Of a stretch of 64,000 bases of DNA, positions 34,111 through 45,791 are shown piece by piece. Under the pieces are notes generated by a model, which saw only the letters and a program-made list of their open reading frames with translations, searched no databases and was not told the DNA's origin. The number at the start of each line of letters is the position of its first letter. The stretch's first letter is position 1. The stretch comes from Pomphorhynchus laevis (lineage: Eukaryota; Acanthocephala; Palaeacanthocephala; Echinorhynchida; Pomphorhynchidae). The DNA lies in NCBI GenBank assembly GCA_012934845.2, contig WNNJ02003240.1:186001-250000 (forward strand). The letters are read 5' to 3'. Both the position numbers and the translations under genes were made by a program.

Positions 34111-35133
34111 TTGAAAGATAAATTCGAAGCGGCTTTAGTTGGAGAAGAGGGTATAGAAATTATCGACATTTCTCCACAAGTGACGGCCATCCTTAGGGAT
34201 GTGCCGTCATTTGCGGAGAAAGAAGATGTTGAAGAATTTTTACATCAATATGATGTAAGAATTCTAAAAGCATGCAAATCTTTTAATCAATCATATAGTT
34301 CCTTTCTTTTGAATGGAACTATATGTAGTTTGAAAAAATTGAAAGAAGATGGAGGCAGCATCTGTGGACATTGAATATATGTAAAGATATTCGACGAAGA
34401 CGATGCTGCCTTTCGGTATCCGCAGTGTTATAGATGTCAGCGCTGGGGACATTTTTCGAACATGTGTCGAGAAGTGTCACCGCGTTGCGTCCACTGCGGA
34501 GAAGAACACGAAACACAAGCATGTGGAAATAAAAATAGGCCGACATGTGCAAACTGTAGGCAACCTCACAAGGCGTACTCACACGTTTGTTTAGAGTTCA
34601 AGTCTTACTTGGTCTGGGTAAACGGTGAGAACAAGAAGGCTTGTGAAGAAGCTCAGTCCTACCTTAGGGTAGCCAAAAGTCACTCTCTGGATCAACACGC
34701 TGGACAAGCAGCGATGTTGATCGAGAGAGTACTTACTCTTGAAAAAGAAATGGCTGCCTTAAGGCAGGAAAATGCAAAATTAAAAAAAGATGCTGTAATC
34801 CACGAATCCGATTTGAAGAAATTCAAATCGGAGTTGAACGCAACAACATTACGCAAATACAGATCGTTGAAACAGGAGAAAGACAAGTCATCGATTTCGG
34901 TGACTACTTTTAATCGTTTCAACGATTTGTCACAAATACAAGGCCCTCATAATGAGAACAATAATATGGACTATTGTTCCGTAGTATCGACTGATTTTGA
35001 TGGTATTTCGATTAAAGCGCCAGGGACTGCTATAAAGATGCTGACGTTACCTGAATCACTTCAGGTAGCGTCGAGTCGGAGGGGCAGTTCCTGGCACAAA
35101 GCTTCGAATGCAAGAAAAAAACGAAGAATTTAG
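34111..35133 (+). pseudogene. LINE ORF1 (gag-like, three CCHC zinc knuckles)
   Basis: One frame (open upstream to 33970, no ATG seen) carries an RNA-binding-like N-terminus. The knuckles are CYRCQRWGHFSNMC (C-x2-C-x4-H-x4-C), CVHCGEEHETQAC (C-x2-C-x3-H-x4-C) and CANCRQPHKAYSHVC (C-x2-C-x3-H-x6-C), the classic I/R1-clade triplet. A coiled-coil-like stretch follows (about 34690-34870, LEKEMAALRQENAKLKKD). A single TGA at 34372 interrupts it. Confidence 0.8.
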
Positions 35134-35160
35134 TATTCTTCGCTTGAAGACATCTGTCTA

Positions 35161-37677
35161 ATGAGTTGGAATATAGGTTCTGTTAAGAACCTGATACAGT
35201 ATTTCAGTCTCATACCGACAGATGTGCTTCTCTTGCAGGAAGCAAGATCACCCGATCAATTGAGGATTTTTAGCAGCAAGATCGACGACTGCGACACATT
35301 TGTGTCAGCAGAAGGTCTCAGGATGGAACTCTTCCTAGTGTCGGTGGTAAAGAAGCGTTTTTGCGCATCTTTACTATCGCATGGCACTAGCGAAGTAGGT
35401 TCATTCCAGCTCCTCCGGTTTTTCATCTCTAGACGCCCAGTTTATGTAGCAAATTGTTACATCAAGCCGGGGGCCTGAAGTTCGAAAAAGGGGAGGAGAG
35501 AGATTCGATCAATGCTGTTGAAGATCTTCAATTTGGGTGGTCAATTTTTAATTGAAGATTTCAACGACGACGGTGGGTCTCGGGTGGGCAGCATGATCGC
35601 TCCAGCATGGGAGGTCATATGTCCCCCGGAAGGGACATTTATCCGTCGTCGCAATGGTTATTGCTCCACGTTAGATTTTGCTATGCAAAACAAAAATACA
35701 AATTTTAAAATTAAATGGCAGCAGAATTTGCTGCCAGATACTTTTAATGATAGGCATAAGCTTGTATATTGGTCGTGGAAGGAGGAGCTAGTTTTCAAGA
35801 TAAGATTCCAACCGACACGGGCCGGTATACAAGCTTTTAATAGATCAATAAGCGAAGTAATGATAAATTTAAATAATAAAGATATTTTTTGTACTATTTT
35901 AAAAAATACTTTTAATGAAATAATAAATTTTAGTATTTGCAATAATAATTTTATAATAAATAATAATTTTAATTTTTTCGATTGTTTGAATATTTTAGAT
36001 GAGACGTTTTTGACAAATTTTACAAATAAATTAAAAGAATCAAATTCTCTATTAATTTTAAATAATGCAATTTTTAGTAATGCAAATAAATTTTTAACTA
36101 CTAAACGACCGCCCAACATCAAGTACACTCCTAAAGCTCTTCAATTGAAACGTATTCTCTGGGGTTTACGAACGGATGCGAATCCTTCGTCTCAGAGAAT
36201 CGCTCAAATGGCTCTGCTCAAGAATGATATTCAAGAGTTGGAGCAGAGGGTAGACGCTAAAAAGTTGCTGTCTTACAAGAATTTTTCAAAGGAATGGTGG
36301 TAAACCATTAGGCCAACCACCTTCCGTTCTTGGAGGGCAGCGGCTTCTAAGTGGATATCCTCTAAGGGTTTTGGGAATGTACTTCATGAAATGAAAATGA
36401 AACACCTAGCCAATGCTGAAGGATGGACCGAGAGGAAAATGATGAAGATCCGTATGGAACTCTAGTTTTCGACAATCGACAATTCGCAAGAGGACATCAC
36501 TATCGAGGACATTTTGAGTGCTTGGCCAGTCGTGCCAAAGACATCGTCTAACGGGTCTTCGGCATGCGCTGCTGCGACCAAATTGGTCGTTGATAGGGTT
36601 CGGACGGATATTGCTGCCAAGATGCTAGGAGTGCCTTTAGCATCTTGATGTGATATTGCGGTCGGAAAAGTGGTGTTCCTTGCGAAGAGAAGATGGGTGT
36701 CGAATGCTAAAGACACAAGACCCATAACAATATCTAATAATATTGTTATGGTGTATGAGAGAGCTCTTGCTAGGATCCTTTCCCGATTCTACGAAGATCG
36801 TGATATGTTGGGAGACCACATTCACGGGTTTCGTAGAGGAAGGGGAACTGTTAAGGCAGTAAGGTCCATGCAGAGTTTTCTCACCAGCAATAGACGACCT
36901 GCAGTCCTCTATTCGCTGGATGTGTCGGCGGCCTTCGACAACTTGGGGCATGATGCAATAGTTACAACGTTAACCAGTGATGGTATACCGAGTAATTTGT
37001 TGCATCGTGTCCTGGGTATATTAAAAGCAAGAACTTTCTACTTGGATGATGACGGGGGTAAGTACTATCATATCAACAAAGGACTTCCCCAGGGCTCACC
37101 TCTGTCTCCTATCATTTATATGATAGTGACGAGGGGAGTTCTGGAGGGTCTTTTGGATAGGAACACCCACGCTATCATTTATGCGGACGACATCTCGATC
37201 GCATTTAAGAGAAATACTCTGTCGGATGCAAGGTTTGAAGGGCGAATGAAGTCTGTAATGGACATTGTTGCTCATCGCTTAGCGAAGTTTGGCTTGTCTT
37301 TAAACCCAGCGAAGAGCAATTTTGTTCATTACAGATTTCGGCGTCCTGGAAAGCACACTCGTCTCCTCGATTCTCTTCCAGGGAATCGAAAGCGTCGGGT
37401 GCGCATTCTGGGATCCGTTTTCGAACCACGTTTGCATCATAGGTCAGATATGGCCAGGTGTTTCAAATTAGTTAGAAAAGGGCTACGTATATTTGAAAGA
37501 GCGAGACGATTAAATGCCGGTTTGGGTAGATGTGTAATTGTGCTCAATGCGTTTGTATTAAGCGGACTGTACTTCTACTCAAACATTCGTCCTCCAGAAC
37601 AACGATATCTATTTTTAAAACTATTATTAATTTTAATAAATAAATTTTTTATGAATGAAATTGAAATTGAAAAATAA
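35161..37677 (+). pseudogene. LINE ORF2 (AP endonuclease plus reverse transcriptase)
   Basis: The whole ORF stays in a single frame and is broken only by TGA 35476, TAA 36301, TAG 36463 and TGA 36646. N-terminal endonuclease signs: MSWNIGSVKNL, DVLLLQEAR, and FLIEDFNDDGG (the catalytic Asn-Asp region). RT: KDTRPITISNNIVMVYERAL, HGFRRGRGT, LDVSAAFDNLGHD, GLPQGSPLSPIIY, then IIYADDISIAF. The C-terminal part after ~37640 dissolves into AT-rich sequence. An Asn/Ile-rich AT segment at 35860-36100 is unusual inside the linker. Confidence 0.8.
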
Positions 37678-38239
37678 ATTAATTAAAAAATATGTTTTAT
37701 TTTACAATTTGAAAATCAAATGTTTTGAATAATTTTTTGTTTATCTTGTTTGAAATTTGTTTGATTATTTTTCTAAAATTAGATGTATATATTAATTTTA
37801 TATTGCGCTTGCCTACAAGTGCTTTGTCAGAGAAATTAGAGAAATTAAGAAAAGTATAATTAAATGTATTATATCTTCATTTTTTTGTCATTGTTTAAAT
37901 GACAAAAAATATTTTGTTACAAAATATTTTTTATTTTATTGGTAATATCAATTTTATCCAAATTTTGATTTTTATGATGATTTTGAATTTTTATTTTTTA
38001 GAATTGAATTTTAGCAGTTTATCATTTTGAATTTTTGTTTAAAATTCTTATCCTCGACATCCAACCAAAGAAATCTCAATCGAAACCTGCAAAAAGAAAG
38101 AAAAAAGAATAAAGAAAGGAAACTCGATTGGGGCTCCATACTTGGCTGGGGTCGAAAAAGTCAGAAAAAAAAACGAAAATATATATGAATTTTGTGTTTT
38201 TTACTTTAATAAATCATTATTATTATTTTTTTGATGATG

Positions 38240-38900
38240 TTGCATAAGAGAAAATACGTGTTGCGAAATTTGTTGATGATCAATAAAAATTTGTTGATGA
38301 TCAAATTTGTTGATGAATACAATTTGCTATTGTATTCTAAGTAGCAATTGTGTGCTTGATCATAGGTATTACGATCAAACAAAAATTTAATAAAAAAACT
38401 TCGAAAATGTTAAAATAGACGACAATTGTGAGGACAGTTTATTTCCAAAAATCTCATGTTCAGTGAAACTCTTTGGAATCAGAAATTATAAGGAAATCTA
38501 ATCTCGCATTTTAGAAGCAAAATTCAGGAGAAAATGTAATAAATGATTTTTGCACATCAAAAAAGACAACTGCGAATCAGCTTATACAATAATATAATAC
38601 ATAACATATTTGTTGCGACCAAATGGCTTGCATGTCCGCTACAATTTGATATACATAAAAGTATATAAAGATGAAATTCTACAGCGGAGATTATGAATGT
38701 GAATAGAATACGCTTGGAATGGCTTAGAAACAAGTAGAACTAATGTGGACATGTAACAATTTCCAGATTAAAGAAGCGGCAGTAGAGTAAGATCATCGAC
38801 TAAAGTTTGAGAAGAATTAAAAAGCATAACTACTTTAAATATTATGACTACTTTAAAGTAGCACACTACTTTAAATATTATTGATCAGAAACTACATACA
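38240..38900. other. Flank between LINE tail and minisatellite
   Basis: AT-rich with short direct repeats (ctactttaaatattat three times at 38828-38882). No gene supported. Confidence 0.35.
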
Positions 38901-38902
38901 TT

Positions 38903-39730
38903 CCTGATCAATCCAGTTCCAGATCAATCCAGTTCCAGATCAATCCAGTTCCAGATCAATCCAGTTCCAGATCAATCCAGTTCCAGATCAATCCAGTTCC
39001 AGATCAATCCAGTTCCAGATCAATCCAGTTCCAGATCAATCCAGTTCCAGATCAATCCAGTTCCAGATCAATCCAGTTCCAGATCAATCCAGTTCCAGAT
39101 CAATCCAGTTCCAGATCAATCCAGTTCCAGATCAATCCAGTTCCAGATCAATCCAGTTCCAGATCAATCCAATTCCAGATCAATCCAGTTCCAGATCAAT
39201 CCAGTTCCAGATCAATCCAGTTCCAGATCAATCCAGTTCCAGATCAATCCAGTTCCAGATCAATCCAGTTCCAGATCAATCCAGTTCCAGATCAATCCAG
39301 TTCCAGATCAATCCAGTTCCAGATCAATCCAGTTCCAGATCAATCCAGTTCCAGATCAATCCAGTTCCAGATCAATCCAGTTCCAGATCAATCCAGTTCC
39401 AGATCAATCCAGTTCCAGATCAATCCAGTTCCAGATCAATCCAGTTACAGATCAATCCAGTTACAGATCAATCCAGTTACAGATCAATCCAGTTCCAGAT
39501 CAATCCAGTTCCAGATCAATCCAGTTCCAGATCAATCCAGTTCCAGATCAATCCAGTTCCAGATCAATCCAGTTCCAGATCAATCCAGTTCCAGATCAAT
39601 CCAGTTCCAGATCAATCCAGTTCCAGATCAATCCAGTTCCAGATCAATCCAGTTTCAGATCAATCCAGTTCCAGATCAATCCAGTTCCAGAACAATCCAG
39701 TTCCAGATCAATCCAGTTCCAGATCAATTC
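38903..39730. repeat. 16-bp minisatellite, about 51 units
   Basis: Unit cagttccagatcaatc repeated with almost no variation. Exceptions are three consecutive units with cagttac, one ccaattcc, one cagtttc and one agaacaatc. The period is not a multiple of three, so it is not coding in one frame. It ends directly before the 5' end of a CT-rich LINE. Confidence 0.98.
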
Positions 39731-39734
39731 AGCA

Positions 39735-41890
39735 AATTTAACAGTTTTAACACACAAAGACGTTGATGGGAGGACGTAAGAGGACAGCTAAGACCGACAC
39801 CAATTGTGCTCAACTATAAATACAGTGCTCGACACACGACTGCAGTGTCTGGACTACAATCGCATGCGACAACAGTAAGTTCAAAGAAGACTTCCTATGC
39901 GGCTTTTGTGCCTACAAACTCATACGCGACCTCTCCCATAAGAACATATCAACCTCCAACGTGTCCACTCAAACGACTACAGTCGTTTCTGATATCCTTT
40001 GTCAAAACACTGATCCTGTCATCACATGCACTTATAATCCCATGTCTTCCCTTCCCGATACCCCCGTATCTTCCCTTCTGTCCCGTTTCTCAAAAACCTA
40101 CATCCCTCAATCAAAATCACCTCCACCAACCTCTACAATCCTTCCACTCATAACCTTTCCTCACATCGCTCACCACCCTCTATATTATCCAAATCCTCTG
40201 TCTTCCGCTGTTAAACCTATTCCCTTGATATCCTCAACTCCAAGCTCTCCTATCGTGATCTCACCAACTCACATTACTCGTCCAACTTTACGGAAACGCT
40301 TTCCTTCTCGCGATCGTTGCGTCATCGTCACTAATATCACTCCTTCCACCTCTTTATTTCCACAAGCACGTTTCGACCACGATGTTTCTGCATTCAGATC
40401 AATCTTCTCGCCTCTTGTTCATGCGGATAAACCATCTTATTTCAACAACATATCTGCTGTCGCATTCATCCGCCTAAATAAATCTTCTCAATCTAATCCT
40501 TCCCAACCCACTCTCCTAAAAATTGTTTTCGAGCATTGCTATCACGCGTCGTCTGTCCTCTCCCAACGATTCAAGCTCATGTCCTCTTCAGCTACTCGCA
40601 TTTTTCGAGATCGCACCCCCTCCGAATTTGCTCAACACTCATCTGCCCGCATCGAAAAACGCAGTTGTTAGGAAAACGGCGAAACATCTCTCTCAATCCG
40701 AAACATCGACAAAAATTTTCATATTGTCCACACCCGCCCAAAAATTCGATGGCGATCCATATCCCCTATGTGTCTTCTCCACTAGTCCTTATCACCACCA
40801 CACACGGTTTCCGCCTCGGCATCCTCAACTCTAGATCTATTCTCAATAAATCCGATCTCATCATCAACCTATTATCCAAACAATCCATCGATCTATACTG
40901 CCTCACCGAATCCTGGCACTCCGATTCTGATGACCTCTTCATCCGTCGTTTGCTCTCTGGCGTTGCTCACTAGTTGAAGCCGCTCGCCCCCTCAGCAAAT
41001 CCCCTTCTAAATTCTCTAATCATGGCGGCATTGTCGCATTCGCCCGTCACCTCGCGTCTCTTCGCAAAATTACTTCCCCTTTTAGTCCTTGCTCATTTGA
41101 ACTGCTCACCTGTCGTTTTTCTAACCCGATCACTCTAGATATCGCCATTGTATACCGTCCTGTTTCATCAGCTCCTACATCCTTATTTTTTCCAAACTCG
41201 CAGACTTTCTATCTCACTGTTCTTTGTCCTCAATCCCTTTAATCGTTCTTGGCGACTTCAACATCCGCCTCGACCGCTCCGCTTCCACCGAGTCCATCCA
41301 GTTCATAACATTCTATCCAACAATAACTACAAACCCATCTCCAATGCCCCCCACAGATATCCTTGGTAGGGCACTCGACATCATCGCTGTCCCCGAGCAT
41401 TTTGCTGCCTAAACCAACTGTCCATTTTCGATCCTAGTCTATCCGATCACTTTCTCGTCACCCTTGATCGCACTCACAACCACACCCGTCCTCACACACC
41501 TACAATCCTACGTCGCTCTTGGAGAAATCTTGACATCTCCCTTCTCCGCTCTGCCTTACTCAAATCGTCGCTATCCGATCCAACCATAACATATCCCTCT
41601 ACTCACGATCTCGCCTTTCTTTTCGACTCTGAACTCACATCCATTCTCGATCTTCTCTTGCCCTTCAAGCCTCACCCACACCGTCGCTTGCACCGTGCCC
41701 CATGGTTTGACATACAATGCCTACTCTCAAAGCGAAGTCTGATGCGATTCCAAATATTGTGATGTATGGACACTTGTTCGAGTTAAAATATCCGACCGCT
41801 CGGTGTATAAACGTAAAAAGTTCACATGCGATTTTTGTACATCAGTATGACTACTACAGTTATCCTGCTCTTCTACTTCTGTATATCACA
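39735..41890 (+). mobile_element. CT-rich CR1/L2-like LINE, 5' half (copy A)
   Basis: ORF1 occupies 39961-40671 (same protein as 61540-62385 but truncated by a TAG). ORF2 endonuclease sequence starts at about 40749 (FRLGILNSRSILNKSDLI, LTESWHSDSDDL) in broken frames, then IPLIVLGDFNIRLDRSAS at about 41236. Colinearity with the copy at 61462 ends near 41740, followed by about 150 bp of unrelated sequence. Confidence 0.8.
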
Positions 41891-43390
41891 CAATCACTCA
41901 GACCAATACTGTTTTAGATGTCTACCTCGCATCAACACGTGACTTCGCGTCTTATAATCCCATTATGGAACCTACTATATCACACACTCTTCGTTCAACT
42001 ACGAACCAAACTTCTATTCATCTTCCACATTCTAACAATGCTAACAGTAAAGCTTTTCATCTCGTACCTCCTATTTTCTATGCCTCCCCCAATCTAAAAA
42101 AATCTCAAACTTCTTTATTCTCTTCACGTACCTCTTACTCTACATCCCCGTATCACTTCTCAATAATTTACACTCTTCCATCAAAATAATTTCCAGTAAC
42201 ATCTCCGATCAACCGATTCAACACTACACTCATGTTACACATGCTCCAACCTATCTTAATTCTCCTTACTCTACCTCCCACGTATCATTTTCCAATAATC
42301 TACATCCTTCCGTAAAAATCATTTCCAGTAACATCTCCGATCAACTGGTTCAACAATCCACTCCTGTCACACATGCCCCAACCCATCTTAATTCTCCTTA
42401 ATCTACCTCCCACGTATCACTTCCAAATAATTTACATCCTTCCATCAAAATCATCTCCAGTCACATCGCTGATCAACCGATTCAACACCTCACTCCTGTC
42501 ACACTTGCTCACACCAATCTTAATTCTATATCAACACCCCTGTCATTTCCACTTCTATCTGATCATATGCATCGACTCCTACCAGCTCTGTCCGTCCACC
42601 ACTTCCACGAAATCGTTTTCATTCGCGGGATCGCTGTATTATCATATCAAACTTAAAGCTTTCCGAATCTGCGTCTCCACAATCTCGCCTCGATGATGAT
42701 ATATCTGCTTTCATGTCTATTCTCTAAACCATTCTTCCTGGTGATAACCATCCCTCTTCAATAATATCGCTCCTGTATCCTTTATTCGTTTAAACAAATC
42801 CACTAAATCCAATCATCTCAGTCCTCCACTCCTAAAAATTGTGTTCCGACATAGTTCACACGCACCCTTGGTACTCTCCCAACGTTTTAAATTTCTTATT
42901 ACTTCGTCTACTTATTGTATGCTTACAGACCGCTTCCCTTCTAATATTGCCTAGCTCAATTTAGCTTGCATTGAGAAACATCAACGTGAAACAAACGGCG
43001 GCTCATCTTTATCAATACGTCAAATCAACGGAAATTTTCACGTCGTACACACGAGGCCAAAAATCCGATGGCGTCCCGTCGATCTCGCTCCTGAACATAC
43101 TTTTCGTCTTAGTCTTTTTAACACTCGCTCTATTCTTCATAAAGCTGATCTGCTCTTTGATATATTCGATAAATTATCTATCAATATTCTCTGCATTACC
43201 GAATCCTAGCACTCTGACTTTGACGATCTTGCTATTCGTCGTCTATGTCGCTCTGGTTGTGCTCTAGTTGAATCAGCTCGTTCAATTGTCTCTTCCACAT
43301 CTACTGTTTCTAACCATGCGGTATTATTGCCATTCTACAGATACTGCGGATTATTTTTATCCTCTTTTAACATAAAAATTATTTACTCAA
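41890..43390 (+). pseudogene. Related diverged LINE 5' part (copy C) with internal tandem repeats
   Basis: A ~135-bp unit (tttccagtaacatctccgat...) recurs about three times at 42187-42480. A diverged ORF1 core follows (RNRFHSRDRCIIISN-like at about 42608) and then the start of the ORF2 endonuclease (about 43070-43330). Many stops and shifts. Confidence 0.6.
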
Positions 43391-43399
43391 AAACTGTCC

Positions 43400-43930
43400 A
43401 ATTTAATCGAATAGTTATAAAATGATGGAATCTATTGAATGATGCGGTGATTTGTGCGAGTACAGTAAAATAAATAATATCGATACAACAGAAAATGGAT
43501 GGGAAACTCGTTACAAGCTTTAAGAATCATTTTAAACAGGCCATTGAAAACTCGCTTAAATACTGACGATATTTATTCTAAAGCACTTGGAGTGTTATAT
43601 TGCATTAAAACACTTGCAAAGCTAAATCCATCAAGTTTTAGACGATTTTATTGCGCGTTAGTTCGTCAACATATTGAGTATTGTGTCCAGACAACATTTC
43701 CATTTACTAAGGCCAAACTTATCAAACTTGAGTCGATACTACGCAGAGGATCTAGATTATGCTTTAATTATGCATGCTCGTATGATAATCGATTAGCTTG
43801 CGTAAAATTATTCTCCACAACAAAAATATTGCAATGATCTCATGGCCATGTGGAAGTTAGTTCATTCCGCAGATGGCTACCCATCGCATTGCGTATCCTT
43901 ACCCGAAATGTCATATAGAGGTCATTGTCT
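43400..43930 (+). pseudogene. CR1/Jockey-like LINE, ORF2 C-terminal fragment
   Basis: The frame at 43499-43837 reads PLKTRLNTDDIYSKALGVLY, then FYCALVRQHIEYCVQT and LESILRRGSRLC. These are the thumb and C-terminal blocks seen also on the minus strand at 60546-61025. Truncated at both ends. Confidence 0.75.
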
Positions 43931-43934
43931 GGTT

Positions 43935-44330
43935 TTATTACTATAACAAACAGCAACAAATGAGCTACAAGCTCGTGTCGCTTACAAAACATAAGAAAAT
44001 CGTCAACAAATAAAGAATCCAATCAAAAAAAGTTGCAAATTTTTTCTCTCGGCTTCCGTGGCTTTCTTGATATCACCACTAGATATACTACGAGAGATAT
44101 TCAGGCACTTTAGTGCATTCCACTCATTAATTACCCTGTTAGCAAATTGATGGTCAACAGGAATTTTTATAGTAATTTTTATATTAATTTCCACACATGC
44201 CTACGAGTTTCTCGTCTATCATTCACGGATAGTAAGCTGGAGACCCCCAAAACCATATAAAACAATTTTGACTGCAGTTGATAAATCAATTGCCGATCTC
44301 CAATATTTTGCGCATGGCAAATGGCAAGTG
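43935..44330 (-). pseudogene. LINE 3'-end fragment, minus strand
   Basis: Closely similar to 30500-30650 plus 31130-31330 (tataacaaacagcaacaaatgagc; VINEWNALKCLNISRSIS). Head-to-head with the preceding plus-strand fragment. Confidence 0.7.
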
Positions 44331-44334
44331 TTGC

Positions 44335-44480
44335 TAGACTCTCATTGCTGCCTAAATATTTGGAGTGCGCTGCCTAGGGAAATTGTCTATGCCTCCAACT
44401 TCTGCTAATTTAAGACTAGTCAAGCAATGGATTTTGAGCTGGAAAATGGATGCTTGGGAATATTTCAATAATTAAAGATG
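44335..44480 (+). pseudogene. LINE ORF2 C-terminus fragment
   Basis: Reads IWSALPREIVYAS and KQWILSWKMDAWEYFNN, the usual WNxLPxEIVxA terminal block, in two frames. Confidence 0.5.
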
Positions 44481-44954
44481 TATTTTTGTGATCAATTAAA
44501 AAAGCCATTTGTGGCTACCTTGAGCCTACATAAAAACCTACATTTGTGGCTACCTATAATAAGCTGGCTCACAAATTAAAAAATAGTACAAAAAGAAATA
44601 ATTGAAGAAAATACAGAAGGCAAAACCATCAACAAATAGCGAATTAAGAGATTCTTGAGACTAAGAATTCATTTAGAGATTATCTTATTCATTTCATTAA
44701 AGTCGTTGCTCCCCGCTTGAACACGTTTAAATCACGATGCTGTAAATGGATAAGTGAATAATGCCGTCATTCAGTAGCTCTGCTGAACTTTCCTATTTAG
44801 CGACGATCCGTTAATTGACTATTTGTTTTTGTTTTTGTTTTCCTTATTTTTTTGGACACTGCCTGAATAGCTTTTTGGCTTTGGCATGTATTTGAATAAA
44901 TAAATATAAATCATCAAAATATTATTAAGAATATTATTAAGAATATTATTAAGA

Positions 44955-45791
44955 ATGAATTCCAGTCATAGTGATGGAAGCTATTCTAACTCTATATATC
45001 CCTCCTCAAGTCTTAACTCTATATATCCCTCTTCAAGTCTTGCAAATAAACCAATGAATATAGATTTAACTGTAGAGGGTGAGACTGTAGCCATGGATGT
45101 TCCAGTGCATTTACCTGATGTTACTAATGATGAAAATACATATTGTCAGGTTTTGAATCATGGTCATATGTCTGATAATGGGACTGTCAAAAAGAAGGAA
45201 CAAGCGTCAACGATAAGTCAACATACACTATCCGCAGTGTCACGTGACAGTCTCGAATTGCAAATTGGTAATAATAGGATACACACCGCTGATCGATGTA
45301 GATCTATTATTCTGACCAATGTAAGAGAATCTTTATTTGAGAACGCACAAGTACGTCTTAACGAGGACGTCCAGAGTGTGAGATTTATATTGACGCAGGT
45401 ACTTGGTTCTTGCAATGTGGATATTGTCAAACGTGTTAAACTCGTTGCATTATTTCGACTGGGTAAGCGTGATACACTTAGTAATAGGCCGCGTTTACTC
45501 AAGGCCGTATTTAGAGAGCAGTCACATGCTGAGTTAATTCTTCGGAATTCATATCGTTTAAAAGGATCCCACGTTAGTCTCTTAAAAGATCTTGACGCTC
45601 TTCAAAGGGAGAAATTGTCTCAAGCTAAGAAAGAACTTGCATCTCGTGTTGCACTTGGTGAGAGCAATCTATGTGTGCAAAATTTTCAAGTAGTGAGGCG
45701 ACGCATTCGAATCAGTTGGTCCCCATTAGATGTATCGCCTCTCATGAATGTGGAGGGTTTTGGCAAGGTCTTACAGCATATAAGTGCCTAG
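44955..45791 (+). CDS. LINE ORF1, 278 aa
   Basis: ATG at 44955. The N-terminal ~95 residues are Ser/Asn-rich with a duplicated NSIYPSSSL. Residues ~110-235 form a compact domain (RCRSIILTNVRES ... VKLVALFRLGK ... RPRLLKAVF ... LILRNSYRLKGS) with an RRM-like strand/helix order, as in CR1/L2 ORF1 proteins that bind LINE RNA. No CCHC knuckle. The last 121 bp overlap ORF2 in another frame. Confidence 0.75.
   Translation: MNSSHSDGSYSNSIYPSSSLNSIYPSSSLANKPMNIDLTVEGETVAMDVPVHLPDVTNDENTYCQVLNHGHMSDNGTVKKKEQASTISQHTLSAVSRDSLELQIGNNRIHTADRCRSIILTNVRESLFENAQVRLNEDVQSVRFILTQVLGSCNVDIVKRVKLVALFRLGKRDTLSNRPRLLKAVFREQSHAELILRNSYRLKGSHVSLLKDLDALQREKLSQAKKELASRVALGESNLCVQNFQVVRRRIRISWSPLDVSPLMNVEGFGKVLQHISA

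Larger units (their letters stand above)
33840..38240 (+). mobile_element. I/R1-like non-LTR retrotransposon, near full length, recently dead
   Basis: A hairpin-rich 5' region is followed by ORF1 with three CCHC knuckles, ORF2 with endonuclease and RT, and an AT-rich 3' tail ending in an (ATT)n-like run near 38215-38235. Only in-frame stops break it, five in total. The ends are estimates. Confidence 0.8.

Noticed and set aside
35658-36128. Minus-strand 156-codon ORF in the LINE
   Set aside because: It is antisense to ORF2 of the LINE, which has clear motifs on the plus strand. The Leu/Ile/Phe/Lys-rich composition reflects AT bias.
38903-39730. CRISPR-like array
   Set aside because: The 16-bp units are directly contiguous with no unique spacers, and the genome is eukaryotic. 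It is a minisatellite.
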